Source: Arthrobacter ulcerisalmonis (GTDB taxonomy: Bacteria; Actinomycetota; Actinomycetes; Actinomycetales; Micrococcaceae). From it: a stretch of DNA of 64,000 bases. A program made the position numbers and the translations under genes. Positions 1 to 12,785 of the stretch are shown here, piece by piece (the first letter of the stretch is position 1; each line of letters opens with the position of its first letter). The notes beneath the pieces were generated by a model that searched no databases, was not told the DNA's origin, and saw nothing but the letters and a program-made list of their open reading frames with translations. Location of the stretch: positions 1 through 64,000 of the forward strand of contig NZ_UXAU01000018.1 in NCBI RefSeq assembly GCF_900609065.1, read 5' to 3'.

Positions 1-3000
1 CGCCCCGCCTCCCCCGCCAGCCAAGATTCCGAGCCCGCTGAGCGTCAGCAGGCCCGCAGCAACAGCCAGATAGATTCGCCCCAGCCGACGCTGGCTGGAT
101 ACGTACCGCAGCCCGGCCAGCACACCAGCCAGCAGCACGTACCACTGCAGCACCCAGAACGGATCCGGCAGGTTCTCCATCCGGAGCCCGGTGGCTTCAT
201 CCACGCGAAAGATAGTAGCCCGCTGCAGCGCTGCCACGACCACGACCGCGCCGATTTCCAGTGCAATCCGGCGCGACGGTGCCGGCACCTCAAGGACGGC
301 AACCACGACGGCGGCGGCCACCACAATCGCTGCCGTCCACGACGTGGCATCCCGCCACAGCCCCGCGCCAGCCACCATCGTCAGGCCTACCAGCGCACCG
401 CCCGCTAGCGACCAGCGACGGATGGGATCGTCGCGATACGCTGACTCGCGCAGCCACCTGGCCGCGAGCAGTCCGGCCGCAGCCAGGCCAGGTCCGGCCA
501 GCCACGGCGCGTAGCGATTCCAGTTACTCCCCATGACGGGACCGACGGCAGTGCTGCCGAACAGCACATTGGTCACCAGTAGCGCCCCAACGAGGGTGGC
601 CAGGACAGCAACTGGGTAGAGGACAGGAATCCGTTCCACGTGCGAGACGGTAAACGACACCGTTGCCACAACCAGGACAGCGGTTCCCACCAACCAGTCG
701 GCACCCCAGGGTGCGAGCACGAGCCCCACCAGGGAATAGGTTCCAGCGGCAGCCAGCCAGAGCCAACGTTCCGCACCCGCTACCTGCAGGTCCCCTGCGA
801 AGTGCTGCCGGCCGGCAACCCGCGCGGCGCACGCCGCGAGCCCCAACAGCAGAAGCAGCACCACAGTGCCGGCGTGATCCAGGAATGGAGCTGGAGCCAG
901 CCTGACCAGCGGGCTCAACGCCAGGACGGCTCCCAGGATGGCGCCGACCCCAAAGAACAACGCACCTCGCGCGGCGAAGAGCCGGCGAGCCACCACTGCG
1001 GACAGCAACAGCAGGAGCCACTCGACGAGCAGCACCCAGCGGCCAGCATCGGCCGCGTCGCCAGCGCCACCGTAGCGCCAGGCAAAGGCGACCGGCAGGA
1101 CCGCCTGCCCCGCCAAGGTAATCCACACCGCTGCCTGTTGGAACGGCACCTCAACGAGGCGGCGACGCATCAACCAGCGGAGCACGTGCTGCGCAGCCAG
1201 GACGGAAGCGAAGGTGAGCGAAACGATCGCCGGCGAGGCCCCGGCGTCGTACGTGAAAACAAGGGCAAGGGCAGCGGCGGATATGCGCGCCACCACGAAA
1301 TACCACCCTTTACGCAGGGCGTGCGGCGCTGCAACCACCATCACGGCCGCGAAGGCGCCAAACCCGCCCAACAGGATCTCGATCAGCGGCATACTACCCA
1401 GCGAAGCGGCACCCAAAGCAAGGAAAGCCACTGGTGCAAACCATTCGGTACCGCGCCGCTCCCGCAGCAGGTAGCCAGCAGCCATCGCCGAGGCTGCGGC
1501 CGCCAGCAGGACGGCGAGTGGCTCCCATGTGCCCACGCGCAGCGGGGCCAGCAGTGCACAGCCCACCAGCTGCAGGGCAATCAGGATGCCACCATCGACC
1601 ACAACTGCCTGCGGCGCAGTCCCCCGGATGGCAGCGATGAGCGGGAACGGAAGCTGTAGGGCCAGCACCAACACCAGCGCGGTTTCCGGCGCCAGCAGGT
1701 CCGGGACGTACTCGGCGTGGGCCAACAACAGGAACAAGGTTCCACCAAGTCGGCCCAACCACCAGTAGCTCCAACGGTGCATGAGCCTGGGCATCCTGAC
1801 CGCAGTCAGCAGGAGGTAGCAGGTGAGCAGCAGCAGTCCGAACAGACCGGCCTCGGGCGTGAGCGCCACCAACGCCACGGCAATCAGCAACCCCGCCACG
1901 ACCAGCGGCAGCACTTCGGCAATGCTCGCCTGCCACTCTAGCGAGCCGGTGGGACGGACCACCAGGAGTAGGCCACAAGCCAAGACCACCACCAGTTGAA
2001 CCAACATGCCCGCGGTGGCAACCCAGGCAGGACCTTCAGCGATCAACACCACGCAGGTCGCCACGCCAAGGCCGGTCAACCCAGCCAAGCTGGCGTTCGG
2101 TGCCAGCGCGGGGAGGCTTCGACGCAGCATCATGACCGTTAGCACCTGCTGAGCCACTGCGGCTGCCAACAAGCTCGACCACACGACTGCAGGCTGCGGG
2201 CTGCCTGTGATCATGGCTGCCGCAATGACGGGGACCGCAGCCGTCACCGCCAGCCGCGCACTGAGATCCATCATCAGTGCCATGCTTGGCGCTGTTCGTC
2301 GCCGCACCAGCCAGTAACCGGCTGCGGCTGCCAGCATTCCGGCGAGGGCCCACTCCCCCGCGGGTGCTACCAGCAGCCCTGCCAGCACCAACGCCACGTG
2401 CGGCGCGAACTCGGCTTCGTTCAGCAGCTTCGCTGCGAGGACCATCCCTGTCAGCAGGACGAGCACCAGGGCCACCCACAAGGGAACGCCGCCGAGGGCC
2501 AGCCCGTCGATGTGGCGAATGCCCGTCACGGCGCCGAGTGCCGCTACCGCCAGGAACTGGGCTGCATACGTGCCCAAGGCGTCGAAGCGCCAACGCGTGG
2601 ATTCCCACTCCTTCGAGGCCGGTGTTGGGCTGGGCGCCTTCCCTTGCTCCGTGCGGGGAGCCGGAAGCGGAAACCACACGCTCAACCGTCCTGCGGTGAA
2701 GGCAACAGCCAGCGCCTGCAGGCCAAGAAGCACGGAAACGGCGAACAACCCGTCGGTAGCGCGCCCAGTGACCTCAGTGACGCCAACAGCGGCAGCAATG
2801 CTCAGCGCTGCCCTCGCCGCGAGGTAGTTGAGAACTCTGGCACGGCTCGCAGGGACCATCGCAGCCACACCGAAGTACACGCCACAAAGGCCCATCACCA
2901 GCGCATACTCCGCACCTGAGATGAAGAGTGGAAAGGCGTTGACGGCTACTGCGACTGCGGGCACCACAAACGGGTGCAGGTCCGCCAAGGGCTTGACGTA

Positions 3001-3846
3001 AAGCGGTGGCAGCCAGCTCGGACGCAGTAAGGACAGTGCCGTCAACAGCACAGAAACGCCAATCAGCGCCACGAAATACCACACCAGTGCGGCCCCCAAG
3101 ACGGCCGCCCCAGACCAGGCGCTGGACACCACGAACGTCAATGACAGGTAGGCCAGCACCTTGCTGTCCAGCCTCAGTGCGGCCACTGCATAGGCGACCG
3201 TGCCCACCACTGACGTAAGCAGCCACACCGCGGGCCCGTCACTCCACGCGAAGTTGAAGAGAGCCAGCCCGGAGACCGGGATCAACGCCAAGCCCGTTCC
3301 GGCGAAAGCCACCGCAGCAGGTTTGAGGCGCGGCACCCGGGCGTGCAGGATGAGCCCCGTCGCGTAGAACAGGGCTGTCACGGCGCCAACCCCGGCGAAA
3401 CGCAGGGTCGACGAAAGGCCAGTGCCAATAAAAAGGGCGGCCGCTGCCACCAGAAGAAGGCTGGCCACATACAGGGTGATGTTGATGTTCTGCCGGTCCC
3501 TGCGGGCGCGTCGTTCGCGCTGCTGTGCCGGTGTTTCCCGCGGGATTCCTTGACGCACGACGGCGGGGGGCGGCACGGACGGCCGGCCCGCCGACGGTGC
3601 CGGCTGCGCGAACTGCTGACCCGCCGTCGTCGAGGGCTGAACAAACTGCTGACCCGCCGACGTCGCCGGCTGCGCGAACTGCTGACCCGCCGTCGTCGCG
3701 GGCTGAACAAAATGCCCTTGTACCAGAAACGCGGGCTGGGACGGTTGGCTCGGGACTACCTGGTCTTGGGCAACCTTGGCCAGCGCATCACGCCAGCCTT
3801 GCAAATGCCCGGCCCGATAGCCTGCCTCGTACGATTCGTCCCTCAT
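1..3846 (-). CDS. Very large multi-pass membrane protein, N-terminal 1282 codons (partial, runs off left edge)
   Basis: One frame stays open from the ATG at 3846 to base 1, so at least 1282 residues are encoded and the C-terminus lies outside the window. A GAAAGG ribosome site sits 8 bases before the ATG. Residues 1-45 look soluble (MRDESYEAGYRAGHLQGW start), residues about 47-87 are an 11-residue repeat rich in Gln, Pro and Ala, then a basic stretch (about 108-119) precedes the first membrane helix at about 122-142. The rest is an almost unbroken series of hydrophobic helices, more than 25 by eye. The size and layout resemble the uncharacterised actinobacterial membrane proteins named after SCO7613; that match is from memory and its function is unknown. 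It lies 143 bases downstream of tuf, separated by a strong terminator, so it is probably transcribed separately. Confidence 0.8.
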   Translation of the reverse strand, partial: MRDESYEAGYRAGHLQGWRDALAKVAQDQVVPSQPSQPAFLVQGHFVQPATTAGQQFAQPATSAGQQFVQPSTTAGQQFAQPAPSAGRPSVPPPAVVRQGIPRETPAQQRERRARRDRQNINITLYVASLLLVAAAALFIGTGLSSTLRFAGVGAVTALFYATGLILHARVPRLKPAAVAFAGTGLALIPVSGLALFNFAWSDGPAVWLLTSVVGTVAYAVAALRLDSKVLAYLSLTFVVSSAWSGAAVLGAALVWYFVALIGVSVLLTALSLLRPSWLPPLYVKPLADLHPFVVPAVAVAVNAFPLFISGAEYALVMGLCGVYFGVAAMVPASRARVLNYLAARAALSIAAAVGVTEVTGRATDGLFAVSVLLGLQALAVAFTAGRLSVWFPLPAPRTEQGKAPSPTPASKEWESTRWRFDALGTYAAQFLAVAALGAVTGIRHIDGLALGGVPLWVALVLVLLTGMVLAAKLLNEAEFAPHVALVLAGLLVAPAGEWALAGMLAAAAGYWLVRRRTAPSMALMMDLSARLAVTAAVPVIAAAMITGSPQPAVVWSSLLAAAVAQQVLTVMMLRRSLPALAPNASLAGLTGLGVATCVVLIAEGPAWVATAGMLVQLVVVLACGLLLVVRPTGSLEWQASIAEVLPLVVAGLLIAVALVALTPEAGLFGLLLLTCYLLLTAVRMPRLMHRWSYWWLGRLGGTLFLLLAHAEYVPDLLAPETALVLVLALQLPFPLIAAIRGTAPQAVVVDGGILIALQLVGCALLAPLRVGTWEPLAVLLAAAASAMAAGYLLRERRGTEWFAPVAFLALGAASLGSMPLIEILLGGFGAFAAVMVVAAPHALRKGWYFVVARISAAALALVFTYDAGASPAIVSLTFASVLAAQHVLRWLMRRRLVEVPFQQAAVWITLAGQAVLPVAFAWRYGGAGDAADAGRWVLLVEWLLLLLSAVVARRLFAARGALFFGVGAILGAVLALSPLVRLAPAPFLDHAGTVVLLLLLGLAACAARVAGRQHFAGDLQVAGAERWLWLAAAGTYSLVGLVLAPWGADWLVGTAVLVVATVSFTVSHVERIPVLYPVAVLATLVGALLVTNVLFGSTAVGPVMGSNWNRYAPWLAGPGLAAAGLLAARWLRESAYRDDPIRRWSLAGGALVGLTMVAGAGLWRDATSWTAAIVVAAAVVVAVLEVPAPSRRIALEIGAVVVVAALQRATIFRVDEATGLRMENLPDPFWVLQWYVLLAGVLAGLRYVSSQRRLGRIYLAVAAGLLTLSGLGILAGGGGGA
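3602..3712. repeat. 33-bp in-frame tandem repeat inside the large membrane protein gene
   Basis: Three full 33-bp units start at 3602, 3635 and 3668, and a partial fourth starts at 3701. Alternate units are more alike than neighbours, giving a 66-bp higher-order pattern. On the coding (minus) strand each unit encodes 11 residues of the type QPATTAGQQFA. A degenerate copy may precede the array near 3570. The unit is a multiple of three, so copy-number change keeps the frame. Confidence 0.85.
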
Positions 3847-3910
3847 GTCCGTAGCCTTTCAGGCAGCGCGCGGCAAAGCAATAAATCAAATGAATGGATT
3901 AACTGTAGCA

Positions 3911-3947
3911 AAGGAATACCCCGCTGCAAGGCAACGGGGTATTCCTT
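3911..3947 (-). terminator. Intrinsic terminator of tuf
   Basis: A perfect 13-bp stem (3911-3923 with 3935-3947) and an 11-base loop lie 43 bases past the tuf stop. The T-rich run after it on the minus strand is weak (TTTGCTACAGTT). Confidence 0.75.
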
Positions 3948-3989
3948 CGCGATCAACCGGCCAAGCCGGCGGATCAAATAGTCAGAAGA

Positions 3990-5180
3990 CTACTTGACGA
4001 TCTTGGTGACACGTCCTGAACCAACGGTGCGGCCGCCTTCGCGGATAGCGAAGCCGAGGCCATCTTCCATAGCGATGGGCTGGATGAGCGCAACGGTCAT
4101 CTCAGTGTTATCGCCAGGCATAACCATTTCCGTGCCCTCGGGCAAGGTGATAACGCCGGTTACGTCCGTGGTGCGGAAGTAGAACTGCGGGCGGTAGTTG
4201 GAGTAGAACGGGTTGTGACGCCCGCCTTCGTCCTTGGAGAGGATGTAGACGTTAGCCTCGAAGTCGGTGTGCGGGGTAATGGAACCCGGCTTCACGACAA
4301 CCTGGCCACGCTCAACATCGTCACGCTTCAGACCGCGGAGCAGGAGGCCACAGTTCTCGCCAGCCCATGCTTCGTCGAGCTGCTTGTGGAACATCTCGAT
4401 ACCGGTAACCGTGGTCTTCTGGACCGGGCGGATGCCGACGATCTCGACCTCGGAGTTGATGGCGAGGGTGCCACGCTCGGCGCGGCCCGTTACAACGGTG
4501 CCACGGCCGGTGATGGTGAAGACGTCCTCGATAGGCATGAGGAACGGCTTGTCACGGTCACGGATGGGATCCGGAACGGACTCGTCCACAGCAGCCATCA
4601 GGTCCTCAACGGACTTGACCCACTCGGGATCGCCTTCCAGAGCCTTCAGGCCGGAAACGCGAACAACAGGAGCCTCATCGCCATCGAAGCCCTGCGAGCT
4701 GAGCAGCTCACGAACTTCCATTTCGACGAGGTCGAGGAGCTCTTCGTCATCAACCATGTCGGACTTGTTCAGCGCGACCAGCAGGTAGGGAACGCCAACC
4801 TGGCGGGCAAGCAGAACGTGCTCGCGGGTCTGAGCCATCGGGCCGTCGGTAGCAGCAACCACGAGGATTGCGCCGTCCATCTGTGCAGCACCGGTGATCA
4901 TGTTCTTGATGTAGTCAGCGTGGCCGGGGGCGTCTACGTGTGCGTAGTGGCGCTTCTCGGTCTGGTACTCCACGTGGGAGATGTTGATGGTAATACCACG
5001 CTGGCGCTCTTCGGGAGCTGAGTCGATCGACGCGAAGTCGCGCTTCTCGTTGAGAGTCGGGTACTTGTCGTACAGCACCTTGGAAATGGCGGCCGTCAGC
5101 GTCGTCTTACCGTGGTCAACGTGACCAATGGTGCCGATGTTGACGTGCGGCTTAGTCCGCTCGAACTTTGCCTTTGCCAC
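3990..5180 (-). CDS. tuf: Elongation factor Tu
   Basis: The 396-residue protein delivers aminoacyl-tRNA to the ribosomal A site as a GTP complex in the cytoplasm. G1 GHVDHGKTT is at residues 19-27, G3 DAPGHADY near 82-89 and G4 NKSD near 137-140, followed by the two beta-barrel domains, with normal family length. The start is a GTG at 5180 with an AGGAGG site 6 bases upstream. It is the last gene of the rpsL-rpsG-fusA-tuf order but is separated from fusA by 243 bases with its own promoter candidate and alternative hairpins, so its expression can be set apart from fusA. Confidence 0.98.
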   Translation of the reverse strand: MAKAKFERTKPHVNIGTIGHVDHGKTTLTAAISKVLYDKYPTLNEKRDFASIDSAPEERQRGITINISHVEYQTEKRHYAHVDAPGHADYIKNMITGAAQMDGAILVVAATDGPMAQTREHVLLARQVGVPYLLVALNKSDMVDDEELLDLVEMEVRELLSSQGFDGDEAPVVRVSGLKALEGDPEWVKSVEDLMAAVDESVPDPIRDRDKPFLMPIEDVFTITGRGTVVTGRAERGTLAINSEVEIVGIRPVQKTTVTGIEMFHKQLDEAWAGENCGLLLRGLKRDDVERGQVVVKPGSITPHTDFEANVYILSKDEGGRHNPFYSNYRPQFYFRTTDVTGVITLPEGTEMVMPGDNTEMTVALIQPIAMEDGLGFAIREGGRTVGSGRVTKIVK

Positions 5181-5249
5181 AGGTTCCTCCTAGAACGTTT
5201 TCAAATGACATACCCTTCAACCGCGCTGATCGCGGCAGAAACTCAGGTA

Positions 5250-5279
5250 AGTCTACTTGGGGGGCTTTGGATTGGTGAA
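5250..5279 (-). promoter_or_regulatory. Candidate tuf promoter
   Basis: Minus strand TTCACC (5274-5279), 18-base spacer, TAGACT (5250-5255). The layout matches the candidate promoter of the tRNA-Trp/secE unit (TTCGAC, 18 bases, TAGACT). Predicted leader about 65 bases. Confidence 0.45.
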
Positions 5280-5323
5280 ATTGCAGATTCAGGAACTAAT
5301 ACTAGTCCCCAAAGCTTGTTCGC

Positions 5324-5363
5324 GCAGGTGGCCGATTGGGCCGAAACCGTTTCGGCCACCTGC
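5324..5363 (-). promoter_or_regulatory. Two mutually exclusive hairpins in the fusA-tuf spacer
   Basis: An outer 12-bp stem pairs 5324-5335 with 5352-5363. An inner 8-bp stem pairs 5339-5346 with 5350-5357 and uses bases of the outer right arm, so both cannot form together. There is no strong T-run after either on the minus strand. It could be a weak terminator of the str operon or a switch that sets read-through into tuf. Confidence 0.55.
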
Positions 5364-5423
5364 ACCGGCTGCATCTTCCTGACGGAAGCGCACCCGAGTT
5401 TTTGTTTGCTGCGAGCGTTGGTA

Positions 5424-7538
5424 CTACTCGCCGCGGTTCTTCTGGATGATCTCGTCGGCAAACGCCTTGGGGACCTCCGCGTAGCTGTGGAACGTCATGG
5501 AGTACACAGCGCGACCCTGGGTCTTCGAGCGCAGGTCACCGATGTAGCCGAACATGCCGGACAACGGGACGTGTGCACGAATGACCTTGACGCCCTGAGC
5601 ATCTTCCATGGACTGCATCTGGCCACGACGGGAGTTGAGGTCACCGATAACTTCACCCATGTATTCCTCAGGGGTGCGGACCTCGACATCCATCAGCGGT
5701 TCAAGCAGGACAGGGTTCGCCTTGCGGGCAGCTTCCTTGAAAGCCATCCGGCCAGCGATCTTGAACGCCATTTCCGAGGAGTCAACATCGTGGTATGCGC
5801 CGTCGATCAACGTTGCCTTGATGCCCACCACCGGGTAGCCAGCCAAGACGCCGTCGTTCAACGCATCCTGGATGCCGGCATCCACGGACGGGATGTACTC
5901 GCGGGGAATACGGCCACCAGTGACCTTATTCTCGAACTCGTACAGCTCGCCTTCGGACGTGTCCAGAGGGCCGATGGCGATCTGGATCTTTGCGAACTGA
6001 CCTGAACCACCGGTCTGCTTCTTGTGCGTGTAGTCGTGCCGCGCAACAACGTTCTTGATGGTTTCGCGGTACGCAACCTGCGGCTTGCCAACGTTGGCCT
6101 CGACCTTGAATTCGCGGCGCATGCGGTCCACCAGAATGTCCAGGTGAAGCTCGCCCATGCCGGCGATGATGGTCTGGCCAGTGTCCTCGTTGAGGGACAC
6201 CTGGAAGGTGGGGTCCTCAGCCGAGAGCTTCTGGATGGCCGTGGAGAGCTTCTCCTGGTCACCCTTGGTGTTGGGCTCGATAGCAACCGAGATCACGGGC
6301 TCCGGGAAGCTCATGGACTCAAGCACGATCTGGTTCTGTGAATCACACAGAGTGTCACCCGTGGTGGTGTCCTTGAGGCCGATCGCTGCGTAGATGTGGC
6401 CGGCGGTAGCGCCCTCAACGGGCATTTCCTTGTTGGCGTGCATCTGGAACAGCTTGCCGATGCGTTCCTTCTTGCCCTTGGTGGAGTTGACCACCTGTGC
6501 GCCTGCTTCCACGTGACCGGAGTACACGCGAACGAAGGTGAGCTGGCCGAAGAAGGGGTGTGCCGCAATCTTGAAGGCGAGGGCCGAGAACGGCTCGTCG
6601 GAAGAAGGCTTGCGGGTCAGTTCCTTCTCTTCGTCCCGAGGATCGTGACCGATCATCGGCGGGACGTCGAGCGGGTTCGGCAGGTAATCGATGACAGCAT
6701 CGAGCATCGGCTGAACGCCACGGTTCTTGAACGCGGAACCACAGAACACCGGGTAAAGCTCGGAGTTGATGGTCATCTTGCGGATGCCGGCCTTGAGCTC
6801 GTCAATCGAGATCTCTTCGCCTTCGAGGTACTTCTCCATGAGTTCTTCGGAGGACTCTGCAACGGCTTCGATAAGCGCTGCGCGGTACTCTTCAGCCTTT
6901 GCCTGCAGGTCAGCCGGGATCTCCTGGACCTCGTACTTGGCACCCATGGTGACGTCACCCTTGGAGTCGCCAGGCCAGACCAGGGCACGCATGTGCAACA
7001 GGTCTACGACGCCGATGAAGTCGTTCTCGGCACCGATAGGCAGCTGCATCACGAGCGGCTTGGCGCCGAGTCGGTTGACGATGGTGTCTACGGTGAAGTA
7101 GAAGTCAGCGCCGAGCTTGTCCATCTTGTTGACGAAGCAGATGCGGGGGACGTTGTACTTGTCAGCCTGGCGCCAAACGGTCTCAGACTGGGGCTCAACG
7201 CCTTCCTTGCCATCGAAAACGGCGACAGCGCCGTCGAGGACGCGCAAGGAGCGCTCAACCTCAACGGTGAAGTCAACGTGGCCAGGGGTGTCGATGATGT
7301 TGATCTGGTTGTTATCCCAGAAGCAGGTCACGGCGGCAGACGTGATGGTGATGCCGCGTTCCTTTTCCTGTTCCATCCAGTCAGTGGTCGAAGCGCCGTC
7401 GTGCGTTTCGCCGATCTTGTGGTTCACACCCGTGTAGAAAAGGATGCGCTCGGTGGTGGTGGTCTTGCCGGCATCGATGTGGGCCATGATGCCGATGTTG
7501 CGGACCTTACTAAGGTCGGTAAGCACGTCCTGTGCCAC
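5424..7538 (-). CDS. fusA: Elongation factor G
   Basis: The 704-residue ribosomal translocase GTPase has G1 AHIDAGKTT at residues 19-27, G3 DTPGHVDF near 84-91 and G4 NKMDK near 138-142, then domains II to V typical of EF-G, with full length. Start is GTG at 7538 with GGGAG six bases upstream. It lies 70 bases downstream of rpsG; that spacer holds a 10-bp GC-rich hairpin. Gene order rpsL, rpsG, fusA, tuf is the classical str operon. Confidence 0.98.
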   Translation of the reverse strand: MAQDVLTDLSKVRNIGIMAHIDAGKTTTTERILFYTGVNHKIGETHDGASTTDWMEQEKERGITITSAAVTCFWDNNQINIIDTPGHVDFTVEVERSLRVLDGAVAVFDGKEGVEPQSETVWRQADKYNVPRICFVNKMDKLGADFYFTVDTIVNRLGAKPLVMQLPIGAENDFIGVVDLLHMRALVWPGDSKGDVTMGAKYEVQEIPADLQAKAEEYRAALIEAVAESSEELMEKYLEGEEISIDELKAGIRKMTINSELYPVFCGSAFKNRGVQPMLDAVIDYLPNPLDVPPMIGHDPRDEEKELTRKPSSDEPFSALAFKIAAHPFFGQLTFVRVYSGHVEAGAQVVNSTKGKKERIGKLFQMHANKEMPVEGATAGHIYAAIGLKDTTTGDTLCDSQNQIVLESMSFPEPVISVAIEPNTKGDQEKLSTAIQKLSAEDPTFQVSLNEDTGQTIIAGMGELHLDILVDRMRREFKVEANVGKPQVAYRETIKNVVARHDYTHKKQTGGSGQFAKIQIAIGPLDTSEGELYEFENKVTGGRIPREYIPSVDAGIQDALNDGVLAGYPVVGIKATLIDGAYHDVDSSEMAFKIAGRMAFKEAARKANPVLLEPLMDVEVRTPEEYMGEVIGDLNSRRGQMQSMEDAQGVKVIRAHVPLSGMFGYIGDLRSKTQGRAVYSMTFHSYAEVPKAFADEIIQKNRGE

Positions 7539-7568
7539 GGTGTCTCCCTTTCGGATGGACTAAACGTT

Positions 7569-7596
7569 CGCCGCCGGCCCGGTAGAGCCGGCGGCG
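7569..7596 (-). promoter_or_regulatory. GC-rich hairpin between rpsG and fusA
   Basis: Perfect 10-bp stem (7569-7578 with 7587-7596), 8-base loop, in the 70-base rpsG-fusA spacer. No T-run follows on the minus strand, so it is more likely an RNA-stability or protein-binding element than a terminator. Confidence 0.6.
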
Positions 7597-7608
7597 TCCG
7601 TCAAGGTA

Positions 7609-8079
7609 TTACCAGCGGTAGTGTGCGAAGGCCTTGTTGGACTCGGCCATCTTGTGAGTGTCTTCGCGACGCTTCACAGCGGCACCGAGACCGTTGGAGG
7701 CATCCAGGATCTCGTTGCGCAGGCGCTCGGTCATGGTCTTCTCACGACGGGCCTTCGAGTAGCCAACGAGCCAGCGCAGGGCCAGCGCAGTTGCGCGGCC
7801 CGGCTTGACCTCAACCGGAACCTGGTAGGTGGCGCCACCAACACGGCGGGACTTCACCTCAAGGCTCGGCTTGATGTTGTCCATGGCCTTCTTCAGGGCA
7901 GCAACCGGGTCTCCACCCGACTTTTCCTGAGCACCGGCTAGGGCACCGTAAACGATGCGCTCTGCGGTGGACTTCTTGCCGTCAACGAGAACCTTGTTGA
8001 TCAACTGGGTGACCAATGGGGAGCCGTAAACGGGATCAATAACTAGCGGCCGCTTCGGGGCCGGACCCTTGCGAGGCAT
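7609..8079 (-). CDS. rpsG: 30S ribosomal protein S7
   Basis: A 156-residue primary 16S rRNA-binding protein of the small-subunit head, starting [11 protein letters not shown] and ending in the FAHYRW tail typical of actinobacterial S7. Its ATG is one base after the rpsL stop, so the pair is translationally coupled. This leaves no room for the rpsL-rpsG spacer that carries the S7 repressor site in E. coli, so feedback, if any, must act elsewhere (for example the rpsG-fusA hairpin). Confidence 0.98.
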   Translation of the reverse strand: MPRKGPAPKRPLVIDPVYGSPLVTQLINKVLVDGKKSTAERIVYGALAGAQEKSGGDPVAALKKAMDNIKPSLEVKSRRVGGATYQVPVEVKPGRATALALRWLVGYSKARREKTMTERLRNEILDASNGLGAAVKRREDTHKMAESNKAFAHYRW

Positions 8080-8080
8080 A

Positions 8081-8455
8081 TTACTTCTTCTCCATCTTTG
8101 CGCCGTAACGGCTGCGTGCCTGCTTACGGTTCTTCACACCCTGGGTATCGAGGGCGCCACGGACGATCTTGTAACGGACACCCGGAAGGTCCTTCACGCG
8201 ACCACCGCGAACGAGCACAATGGAGTGCTCCTGCAGGTTGTGACCTACACCGGGGATGTAGGCGGTGACTTCAATGCCACCATTGAGGCGCACACGTGCC
8301 ACCTTACGCAGAGCCGAGTTCGGCTTCTTCGGGGTGGTGGTGTAGACGCGGGTGCAAACGCCGCGGCGCATGGGGCTGCCGTTCAGCGCGGGGGCCTTGG
8401 TCTTCTTGACCTTAGGCGTGCGGCCCTTACGGACCAGCTGGTTAATCGTAGGCAC
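8081..8455 (-). CDS. rpsL: 30S ribosomal protein S12
   Basis: A 124-residue decoding-centre protein. The start is taken as GTG at 8455 ([12 protein letters not shown]), which gives the family length and has a GGAGA site upstream; an open frame extends further 5' but that part has no S12 homology. [10 protein letters not shown] holds the Lys42/43 region at which streptomycin-resistance changes occur, here in the sensitive form. The sequence [10 protein letters not shown] has Val where many bacteria have Glu. First gene of the str operon; its leader has a hairpin at 8624-8656. Confidence 0.97.
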   Translation of the reverse strand: MPTINQLVRKGRTPKVKKTKAPALNGSPMRRGVCTRVYTTTPKKPNSALRKVARVRLNGGIEVTAYIPGVGHNLQEHSIVLVRGGRVKDLPGVRYKIVRGALDTQGVKNRKQARSRYGAKMEKK

Positions 8456-8727
8456 TCTCGTGTTCTCCGTTGGTTTGATCTCTACCGTCACGCTCGGGCG
8501 CCAGCCCAAGCACAAAAGTTTTGGCGTTGCTCTTTGCACCTGCAGCGTCTAAAACGTGCGTAGGCGTGCAAAAGCGTGGCATTCGTTGCGCACTTTACCC
8601 GCAACCCGGAAACAAGCTCCACCCAGCATCATGAGAACAAAACCAAAATGATGCTGCGGCGGCTATCATCCACTGCCACACAGAACAATTACACACAGTC
8701 TAACACGGTTGATTCGTGGCCCTTAAA
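8456..8727 (-). other. rpsL leader/promoter region, no gene
   Basis: No protein-coding signal was found in this stretch between rpsL and the rpoC terminator. It must hold the str-operon promoter and leader. It contains a 9-bp hairpin (8624-8632 with 8648-8656) with an A/C-rich 15-base loop. I could not assign a convincing -35/-10 pair; TAGACG near 8550 and TTAGAC near 8699 on the minus strand are weak candidates. Confidence 0.5.
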
Positions 8728-8767
8728 CGGGGTTGGTCCCGCACCATACGGTGCGGGACCAACCCCG
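8728..8767 (-). terminator. Intrinsic terminator of rpoBC
   Basis: Perfect 18-bp stem (8728-8745 with 8750-8767) and a 4-base loop, 11 bases after the rpoC stop, followed on the minus strand by TTTAA. It separates rpoBC from the str operon. Confidence 0.9.
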
Positions 8768-8778
8768 TACTCTGGTGG

Positions 8779-12678
<3,900 letters not shown>

Positions 12679-12736
12679 ATGGTCCCTGTTCTCTCTTGTT
12701 CTCTAAATTCTGAAGTCTTGGGTTACGTCGAAGCGG

Positions 12737-12780
12737 GAGGTGGGGCACCGGGAAAAGCAGCTCGCTTTCCCCGGCACCTC
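12737..12780 (-). promoter_or_regulatory. Long hairpin in the rpoB-rpoC spacer
   Basis: A bulged stem of about 17 bp pairs 12737-12758 with 12764-12780; the left arm has a 5-base bulge (GGGCA) and one mismatch. It lies directly after the rpoB stop with no T-run, so transcription should read on into rpoC; RNA processing or stabilisation is a possible role. Confidence 0.6.
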
Positions 12781-12785
12781 GCCTG

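Noticed and set aside
640..1659. 339-codon plus-strand frame in the large membrane protein gene
   Set aside because: Gln/Arg/His-rich translation opposite a clean hydrophobic reading frame; shadow.
3602..3712. CRISPR array from 33-bp repeats
   Set aside because: Repeats are direct tandem without spacers and lie in frame inside a gene.
6396..7808. 470-codon open frame on the plus strand opposite fusA
   Set aside because: Antisense shadow; composition only.
8081..8455. Streptomycin-resistance change in rpsL
   Set aside because: Lys at positions 42/43 and 88 equivalents is the sensitive form.
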